DNA from: Hyaloperonospora brassicae | Lineage: Eukaryota > Oomycota > Peronosporomycetes > Peronosporales > Peronosporaceae | Length of the DNA: 64,000 bases | Direction of reading: 5' to 3' | Assembly (NCBI GenBank): GCA_947650285.1 | Contig: CANTFL010000981.1 | Span: forward strand, 1-64,000 | Shown: one piece after another, positions 23,201 through 30,700 of the stretch | Layout of the letters: each line of letters opens with the position of its first letter | Numbering within the stretch: the first letter of the stretch is position 1 | Program-made: the position numbers and the translations under genes | The notes under the pieces: model-generated | The model's database searches: none | What the model was told of the DNA's origin: nothing | Seen by the model: only the letters and a program-made list of their open reading frames with translations

Positions 23201-26200
23201 GCTGATTACATTTGTACCGATCCAGATTTGTCGAGCGGAAAGCAACTCGCTTACAGTCATGCAAAACGGTCAAGCGACCCAGATGATCGACCCGTCGCAG
23301 AGCCTTCACGCCGTCGACATCGCTCGATCGATTCGGTTCGGACTTCTGTCGCCGTTGCTCGAGTCGTGGCAGGGGAGGTGCGTCGTTATAACTTCAATGG
23401 GGAAGCAGTCCACTGGAAAGAGTTACTTGCTCAACCACTTGACGGGGTCGTCTTTTGCGATTGCTGGCGCACGCTGCACTGACGGAGCATGGATGTCGAT
23501 CCGTATCTTGCCGAATAACGTTCTTCTCGTTGTCCTTGACTTCGAAGGCCTTGGGTCTTTTGAGCGAACTGAGCAGGAAGACGTGTTCTTGTCGGTATTT
23601 AACGCCTCCATTTCGATGTTTACCATTTTTCGGATGGAAATGCGGTTCGATAAGGAGATCGATGATTTGTTTGCTCGCTTCCAGAAAGGTGTGGCGTTGA
23701 TCAAGGGGGATCCGAGTCTCTTCCGAGGCAAGCTGTATATGTCTGTGAAAGATGTGAACCCGAACGACCAGAAGGGTGTGCTCGACGAGTTTCGAGGCAA
23801 ACTTCAGAAGCTAGTGAGCGCGAACAAGCACGGTAACTTTCTGCTCGACTTGTACTCGGGCCAACTTGACATCAATTGCTCCCCGACGCTGGGCACGACC
23901 GACTACTACCAGTCGCTTATGCACGCTCAGAATTTTATCGAGAAGTTTCTGTGCAACTCAGAGAAAGCAGGCTTCCGTAGCGGCAAAACGTTTCTGGACT
24001 GCATTCGTCTGGTTCTCGCCAAAATCGCGAATCTGGACTGGACGTCGCTCGATGAAGGTGTAAAGCAGTTCCAGTTATCGGAAATCAGCTCGAAGCTGCC
24101 GGGGTTGATCCGAACGGGATGCACTATCCCTCAAGAGTACGTCGCGAGAAGAGAATATATCGCGCCGTACCTAAAAGAAGACATTGTGTTACCTGGTGGG
24201 AAAGTGATCGACATCGATCTGGAGGCAATGATGGCAGCGTGTCCTGCTTCGGGTGACAAGTGGCGCGCTCTTAGCGAATGTATTGATTTCAACTCGATAC
24301 TCGATAGGGAGATCGATTTCGGCTTCGACTCTTGCTCGACCAGCGAAGAAACGATCGAGCATGTTCATGCTGCAATCAAACAGATGTATTGGCTATTCTT
24401 GCGAACCAACTTGAGTATCCAAGGCGGCAAAGTGTCGAGAGAGATAGTCGCCGACTTCGACGCTTTCCTAGCTTTTATCGTCCGTCGTCGTAAGGCCCGA
24501 ATTCTCATTTGGGTAACGCAAATGCTCGGAGGTCGAGTGGCGGAGGAGTGGAAAAGTCTGGAGCAACAGTATCTGGGCCAGTTTCAGCTGCTGTTTAGGC
24601 GCTGTCAGAGCCAATGTGACGACTGCCGGCTGGGATGCATGAAAGCTGCTGCTCACTCGGAGAACTCTTCGCACAATTGTGGAGGGAGCCACGTTTGCGC
24701 TGGCCGCTGCGAGTACTGCGATAGCGGCGAGCAGTTCAAGACTCCTCCTTGCTCCAAAGAAGCCGGTCACGAAGGGAAGTGCGAATGTACCGGTGGGGAT
24801 CACACATGCGGTAAAGACTGCGGATTGGCGAACTCGCCAAACTGCGGCAAGAAATGCTCCTTGAAGCGAGGTCATAGTATGCAGCAGCACAAGTGCGACG
24901 TACTCGTTCACATTTGTGGTGAAGAGTGTTCGGCAAGCAACTGCTGTGGCCAATGTGTCTTGAACGTCGAAGATCTACATACCGCTCACAAGTGCGTCGA
25001 GCAGCGCTGCATGCAAAAGTGCATTATCGATGGATGCAACGAGCTGTGTGCTACTATGGACCATTTTCACGGGCAGGTTGACGTCGCTGTGGTGTACTCT
25101 GTGGAACATGGTATCGGGAAAGGCACGAATACGTTCGATGCATCTGCAGAAGCTCCAGTCGTACACATGTGCGGAAATTGGCACGAGTGCCAAGCCATGT
25201 GTGAGGAAAAGGGGATTTGCCGAGTGGATGTATTTCTCAAACAGTCGTCGAAGACGTTCACGGGGTCCCGTGGCAAATTTCAGTTCACGTTTCAGGAAAT
25301 GAACGGCTCGCGCAAGAAATGCACAAAGCTGCTTGCACCCAACCAGAAGATGCATCTAGGCGCCCACACTTGCCTCTGTGAGCCAGGCAAAGTTGACGAT
25401 CAACAAAGCGCGCGTGATCAAACAGTCCATTACTGCGACGTCCGGTGTCCGTGCTGCAGTTACTTTTGCAACAAAGAGTACGGGCACCATGACTCGCATA
25501 CGACGTCGCATGGCAACATGCGCAACACGTACTTCCTCTCGGACGCGAACGAGATTGATATTGAAGAGCGTAAATACAAGGCTGGTGAGCTGGGCATTGC
25601 TGAAATGTGCAACTTGTACTGTTCCAAAATGGGTCGTGAGCATGTGCACTACCTCGATTGCGAGCAGGGAACCAAGGAAAAGTGTGTGTACACTGGAAGC
25701 ACCTCGGATCAGCGTCGGCACTGTACACGCAAGTTGGAGCCGCCGCCGAAGAAGCAGGTGGACGAAGTTTTGCACGAGCAGTTTTGGAAAACACTGGGCT
25801 GGGACGATCCATGCACGTCGAAGATGGAACTCGAGCAATTTGGCAAGTGCGGATTCAAGTGTGATGCGCCGGATCACGATGACAAGCCCTCGTACTGCTC
25901 CCTTCCTGCGTGGCATAAGCCGGAAGTCAACCCGAGACGTGGTTTCACCGGGTCTACCTACGTCAGCGGACACAAGTTTGAGTGCTCGCATGTTGCGAGC
26001 GGTGGAAAGATGCACCATGTGTTCGTGCTCGATTGCTCAGGCTCGATGAATGGTCAGCCTTGGAATGGTCTCATAGCTGCATGGAGAGAGTTTGTCTACA
26101 ACCGCATTGCGGAAGGAGCTACACTGGATTTGGTCTCGGTTGTGACCTTCGACAGCCGCTCGGAGATTGTTTACGAAGCGCAGAACATAACGGCAATGAC

Positions 26201-26750
26201 TAACGCTAACATCAGGTATCGTGGTGGAGGGACAAACTATGCTGCGGGGCTTCGAGCTGCGACAGAGGTGCTTTCGCGAATAAACTTCGAAATGTACAAG
26301 CCGACTGTCGTGTTTTTCAGTGACGGACACCCTTGCGATCCCCTTCAGGGCGAACAGATTGCGGTGCACATCAGAAGCTGCTACGAGAAGAACGGACTCC
26401 AGGCGTTTGCGGTCGGCTTCGGTAGCATTAATCTGGTCATACTGGAGCGAGTTGCAGCAAAGATGGGTGGTACGTATCACCATGTCCTCACGGGCAACGA
26501 GCTGAAGGCGACGTTCTTCAGCATCTCTGCTTCGATGAGCACTCGAGCGGGTCTGGCGCTGGCCAAACCAGACCATGAACGCAACTGCGTGATTTGTGGA
26601 CAAGACCTTGCATCCGGCGAGACGGTCAAGCTAGATGGGTGTGGTCACGAGCTTCACAAGGCGTGCTTGGACGTGCTGATGCGCAATGCTGCGCAGGATG
26701 GAGAGGTGGCTCGTTGTCCATCGTGCCGCCGCAGTATTTGTTCTACTTGA
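20277..26750 (+). CDS. Giant GBP/VLIG-like GTPase with Cys-rich region, VWA domain and RING finger
   Basis: One uninterrupted frame of 2,157 codons is read from ATG 20,277. Residues 1-1,000 are helical and acidic, without a known fold that I recognise. A G domain follows: GKQSTGKSYLL (P-loop, about residue 1,042), CTDGAWM (G2 like GBP T-x-G-x-W), DFEGLGS (G3, about 1,088) and SVKDV (position of the GBP R/K-D guanine motif, about 1,158). Residues 1,440-1,810 hold many Cys/His pairs. A von Willebrand A domain carries a complete metal site: DCSGS (about 1,917), GGGTNY and FSDGHP. The last 55 residues are a RING-H2 type finger (CVIC, CGHELHKAC, CPSC). It is likely a large GTP-dependent E3 ligase; pathway unknown. 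Confidence 0.9.
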   Translation: MRFQFGTNHKVISADCFRLVSLVPEVQNDVEVVKPVLDELEVMRLSCALGMLSTASSQDFESEMLEASDFDDDFARFLRKQVFETNGKGTSDGTKVISLFGKQDAVKHELRKMDRWSPATDNNLKTEDQGIYCVTQKDDETAEHSLVLFGWIQERLFRKVRLRDTATYVLRFLSCLSPDMVCCLSSEDVELVEQAVASMKTNNLDAWESFSVSFHVDVQEDQKDAVDCGCLPDIVLPTSVSAQNVRLLKGTYPAFAVVESAPAERCSKTDRLTFDSADEFAKWLANESKLRNLRFETDGTPGGKLINMMLNASEKWPGTKLESIKETQDRSLQASMEQSKDRVEQCIEDRRAALIRCVDKLFDLDVLFKAAKDEPAFKVVHEYVQEAQTNRDIWSKIDKATQTTLDLPLRLKNQMAAIALAFCEHSSDDSPSNASKSLATFMSDFTTSEKELPGNNSKGVLTRAWKKLSSMLGDQTPELLTDRFRECMIEPLHEAKQVWFEAIEQSFAVTHSVLLPAWSEEKRKAIVRTCQEDEREAISSAFEELLQIWRNQHEGGLMTTIRPRVFPTVVKCSVVKEHWKPATDQINVFKLAQDDNGSFSPNQLGTHRLSPGATLLKAFAIKNRCILLVTCSQQKMTVERIDFPLQRSYFYKTVGTVTFTRSFGRVASLCDYNVHERVMAFVEEGGRVALYRFNETFSSLEIYKHVELSLRTSLSLPVVSFLLVDGFLYAIDKNGSIQSVNVKNQQTSRIAQTLVSGSGGSTSPLFTIADNAVLGYMASKKAEDAMDSTQRSELCAIASEDYREVPVSNPISLSLRSQHLSVESFQDFLFAVDEERKRIRVHRLTATVRSESFRIEHSKERSVNGTKVETDGSSKVDHWLRAFYHMYEKFPVRGLIRGVDDTYATLKLRLMCNSALSQSDESHCRYFFQTVMRDLRKLNKPLGGMDLARDLVFMTQMDARMNGIAPQPVRFILQQLITFVPIQICRAESNSLTVMQNGQATQMIDPSQSLHAVDIARSIRFGLLSPLLESWQGRCVVITSMGKQSTGKSYLLNHLTGSSFAIAGARCTDGAWMSIRILPNNVLLVVLDFEGLGSFERTEQEDVFLSVFNASISMFTIFRMEMRFDKEIDDLFARFQKGVALIKGDPSLFRGKLYMSVKDVNPNDQKGVLDEFRGKLQKLVSANKHGNFLLDLYSGQLDINCSPTLGTTDYYQSLMHAQNFIEKFLCNSEKAGFRSGKTFLDCIRLVLAKIANLDWTSLDEGVKQFQLSEISSKLPGLIRTGCTIPQEYVARREYIAPYLKEDIVLPGGKVIDIDLEAMMAACPASGDKWRALSECIDFNSILDREIDFGFDSCSTSEETIEHVHAAIKQMYWLFLRTNLSIQGGKVSREIVADFDAFLAFIVRRRKARILIWVTQMLGGRVAEEWKSLEQQYLGQFQLLFRRCQSQCDDCRLGCMKAAAHSENSSHNCGGSHVCAGRCEYCDSGEQFKTPPCSKEAGHEGKCECTGGDHTCGKDCGLANSPNCGKKCSLKRGHSMQQHKCDVLVHICGEECSASNCCGQCVLNVEDLHTAHKCVEQRCMQKCIIDGCNELCATMDHFHGQVDVAVVYSVEHGIGKGTNTFDASAEAPVVHMCGNWHECQAMCEEKGICRVDVFLKQSSKTFTGSRGKFQFTFQEMNGSRKKCTKLLAPNQKMHLGAHTCLCEPGKVDDQQSARDQTVHYCDVRCPCCSYFCNKEYGHHDSHTTSHGNMRNTYFLSDANEIDIEERKYKAGELGIAEMCNLYCSKMGREHVHYLDCEQGTKEKCVYTGSTSDQRRHCTRKLEPPPKKQVDEVLHEQFWKTLGWDDPCTSKMELEQFGKCGFKCDAPDHDDKPSYCSLPAWHKPEVNPRRGFTGSTYVSGHKFECSHVASGGKMHHVFVLDCSGSMNGQPWNGLIAAWREFVYNRIAEGATLDLVSVVTFDSRSEIVYEAQNITAMTNANIRYRGGGTNYAAGLRAATEVLSRINFEMYKPTVVFFSDGHPCDPLQGEQIAVHIRSCYEKNGLQAFAVGFGSINLVILERVAAKMGGTYHHVLTGNELKATFFSISASMSTRAGLALAKPDHERNCVICGQDLASGETVKLDGCGHELHKACLDVLMRNAAQDGEVARCPSCRRSICST

Positions 26751-27701
26751 GGTACCCCGCTGAAGGTGTTGGGTGTTGTCACGAGGTGCGTACTTGATGA
26801 AGCGAATGTGGTTGTTGAACAGTTAGTTAATCAAAGCGGACGGATCATTTTGTCAAGTGGCTTCGGCATTTTTCATTGCATGTTGTTGGCTCATGAAGCT
26901 GTGTAACAAACAAGCACAAGCACATTACAGCCCCCTGCTTTGCTTCAGCAGGGCTTTGATGCGCTTCTGAGTGCGCCTTGCTTCACATTCCAATTGTCCG
27001 GCTTCGCGTGACAATTGTGTCCGCCTTGGCAAGGTGAAGCGCCGACTGTCGTGCCTCGAGGCCAAAGCCTAAGGCGAACAAAAATGGTCATCGTTGTGTA
27101 AGCATTTGCACGCAACTGCCCCCCCTTCGTTACTGGCCGTGATGGACTACAGCTCAAGACATATATTGTTGTGCAACAGGCGAAACCCCATGTGGAGTTT
27201 CATTGCTATGTGTAACGGGCAAAACGCCTCCGTTTGCTTCCGTTGCGCTCGAAGTTTGACTAGTTGCTCTCAGTGTGTCGCCACCAGACATTGTTGGAAC
27301 CACAACGTCTGAACAACAATCCAACCGATGCGCTTGTTCCCACGTTCAGCATCAGTATGACGCTCATCGAATGCCGTGACCCTGCGTATATTATAGCCTT
27401 TTATTACGTCCTCAATGGCTGCTGCTACTTCACACCGGCGTCACGTCCAGTCACTCTTTTCTCGTCGCGTGCGACGCTTTGCAAGCACTAACAGTTGCAT
27501 GTTTTCATCCAATAAGATACGAATCCTGGTTGTTGCCTTCGACAAGATACCGTGCCAAACGCGCGAGGTCTCGTTCTGTGCTCGTATTGGCAGAAAGTCG
27601 AAAGCTGTCCCTCAATGTGAGTGATGGTCAGTCGCGCATCTTTCCTTTCGACCAGTCCGCACTCGCTCATTACGCGTTGGACCAAAAGGAAACCACTTGG
27701 T
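26751..27701. other. Intergenic, with a hairpin-rich patch at 26,930-27,075
   Basis: No convincing gene is seen. The patch contains several perfect short inverted repeats, for example CAATTGTC at 26,991-26,998 with GACAATTG at 27,010-27,017, and CCCTGC with GCAGGG near 26,933-26,953. Upstream of the next ATG lies GCTCATT (27,665-27,671). Confidence 0.6.
27665..27671 (+). promoter_or_regulatory. Candidate oomycete initiator (GCTCATT)
   Basis: GCTCATT is the core of the oomycete transcription initiator and lies 31 bp before the preferred ATG of the nuclease-helicase gene. The usual downstream flanking element is not clear, so this is tentative. Confidence 0.35.
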
Positions 27702-30700
27702 ATGGGCGTGCGCGGACTCAGTCGCTTCTGTCGCCAGCGCGAGGCGCAGACGTCGACCGAGACGCCGGACCTCCATGACGTCACGCTGGCCGTGGACTTT
27801 GTCGGCTTCCTCTACTACCTCTGCGACGAGCTCTTTCGCGAGACAGACGCGTCGCCCGCGTGGCTGCTGCTTGGCGGCTGCACGCTGCGCTTGGAGCGAT
27901 ACGTCGAGACGTGGCTTGCGCGACTGAAGGAGCGTCGCGTGCGGCTCGTGTTTGTCACGGACCCGCCGCAGTGTTTTGGCGGTGAGAGCCACCGCAAAGG
28001 CCTGTGCCTGCAGGACCGTCGACAGCAGAAGGCCGAGCAGATTGAGCAGGTGGCCCACAGTCCAGAGTGGAGTTTTCCTCGTTGCAGTGATGGTAGCCAG
28101 AGGTTGACACGCGCGGGTAGTGGTTCTCTGCTGGCCAAGACGTTGCTGCAGACGAATGGCCGCTTCCCGTTTGCCCGCGAGAAACTACGGGGAGTGCTGA
28201 AGAGCCACGGCATTCCGATCACAACAGCGAGTCGAGAAGCTGATGAAGAATTGGGCGCTATGGTCCGGACAGGCGCAGCGTTTGCGGTCTTGGCGGAAGA
28301 CTCGGACTTTTTGGTCATGACGGGAGTCAAGTACATTCCGTTTGACAGGCTCACGTTTTACGAGGACGAACAGTGTCCAGAGCACTTGAAAGTACGGGCG
28401 CGCGTGTTTTCGTCCGACCTGGTGGCACAGGCACTCGGACTGCAAGTGGAACAGCTGGTGGACTTGGCACTGCTGTGCGGCAATGACTTCACACCGGTGC
28501 TGGACGACGCCTTTGACATGGCGAAAACGCTTGGATATCCTGTGCAGCGCCTGCAGGCGTCGAGCTCGCTGTACCCTGCAACGGCTGCCAGGTGGGTTGT
28601 TGAGCATTTGCCGACGGTGGAGAATCCTTTTTTGGCGCAGATTGAAGCAAAGAAGAAGGGGTTTCTGCAGGCGCTGTTTGAGATTTACCGATTTTACGGA
28701 CACGAGGAAGTGTTTTTGAAGAAGTTTCCGATGAAGATCAAGCCGATTATACCTATCAAGAAGATGAAACAATACAAGAAGTTGATTGATCACTTCGATT
28801 ATCCCCAGATGGCAATCGACATTTTGGAAACAAAATCACGTGGGCTAAGTCTGAGGTTTGACCCGTTAGCATGGGTGCCTGGATTGGAAGGTAAGTCGCT
28901 GGATGACCTGCAAGCACCAGCACGATATCTGTCCTACGTCGCGCTGAATGCGCCAGTGGTGCAAGAAATGACATTTGACCGCACAGTGGAGGTACGCGTC
29001 AAACCGGTGGACAGCCTCAGTCCTTTGCTGTCAATTCCATTGCAGCAGCGCTCTGCAAAGGCGGTGGACAAGATCCTTCGCTCTCTGGCATTTTGTCTGC
29101 TGTACGATGATCCGAATGGAGAAAATCCCAAGGCAGCACAGTTAGCTGGCACGTTGGGAAAGGCGGACAAAAAGGGACTTGCAGTGAAGAGTATCGTGTA
29201 TGGTCTGCTCGCGTTATGGAAACAAGATAGAACGTATTTGGCTGATGCAAGCTTGCTGGATGACCGGCTTCTCGAGTTGTTGTTGCTGTCATCGTTGATC
29301 TCATTGGCGATATGTATGTCCAAGCAAAATTCAGAAGACGCTCGAGCTCTCGTCGTGTTCGATGAGCATCTCTTGAGTATGGAAGTCTATGCAGTTGTCG
29401 GCGGCTACCTCGAAATCCTGAAGCAGTTTCACCAGCTGCGGCTTGTGATCGGAAGCAAACTGCCAAAAAAGCTAGGCTGTGCGACGTATTTTTCGTGCGA
29501 AGTGTTCATTCAAGTATGCCAGGTTCTGATGCAGCGCAACGGCACCAACCCAATGACGGCAAAGACCCGGAGTGGCGTACCAGGGTTTTCATTCAATGAG
29601 GTGAAGCCAGTGTTGAATCTCTTCACGGAAATCTCTAGCAATGAGTTTTGGACGCATTACACAGCCGTTCGTACTACGATGCGACGCATGAAAGAATTGA
29701 TTGCGCTTCCAGCTGACCGTGTGCATGCTACCATGAGCGACAAGGGCCTCGCAATTCTTGCACTGGAAAATGCTATGACAAAGCGTGACCCGAACAGCGC
29801 TGACAGCTCTAAAGTACTGCCAGTGATTGCACGACCCCTCCCACCAGCTGATTTTATACCACCTTTGCCGCGAAGCTTGCCGCCTCAGCCGCATGTGCCA
29901 GCCTCGACGTCCAACCGCTCATTTGCTGACGCCCAGCCTGCATCTCCTTTTATTCCACCTCTGCCACCCAAGGCTTTCTCAAATCTCCAGGCCTCGGCGC
30001 CTCCTTTTAACTCGCGACTGATAAAGGGTTTAATGCCATCGTCTGTAGCAAAATGCCTTGGCATGGGTAGTGCCGTGCGTGAAAATGCTGGGCACGTGCC
30101 AGAAACAGAGTCCCAGGTCAAGAAGCCCGCGAGTTTGAAGGGGCTGATGAAAACGTTGCCTGTGTTTGGCCACCGGAAGGAGATTCTGGACAACGTGGCT
30201 GAAAACCAGCTGACGATTATCCAAGGCGAGACCGGTTGTGGTAAAAGCACATCGGTCCCTCAATTTCTATACGACTCTTGGGCCCGAGATCGTAGTACCA
30301 GTGGCCGACCCGTCAATATATATGTGACACAACCGCGACGTATTGCTGCGATAGAACTGGCCGGCACTGTGGCTAGGATGCGAGAGGGGAATGAGTTTGG
30401 GGAGGATGGTCGAGTGGGAAAAGTGATTGGGTACAGAATCGGGCAGAAACAAGTGACTTCCAGCGAGACCAAGATCACGTATGTGACTACTGGGTATATG
30501 GTGGAGCGGATTATCCATGACCCAGATGCGCTGAAAAGTATGACACACTTAGTGCTCGACGAGGTGCACGAGCGCAGTATGGATGTCGACCTGCTACTGT
30601 TGCTGCTCAAACTTCAGCTGAAGGATCACCCCCATCTCCGCCTCGTCATCATGTCTGCAACCATGGATGCGCAGCTTCTGATCAAGTATCTGGGCGGATC

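Noticed and set aside
24468..26603. Several minus- and plus-strand frames of 120-220 codons
   Set aside because: All lie within the Cys-rich and VWA coding part of the giant gene and are off-frame shadows.
26905..27220. Possible solo LTR (TGTAAC strings at both ends)
   Set aside because: The strings are in the same orientation, no GTTACA end or target duplication is found, and the interior does not match the 392-bp LTR.
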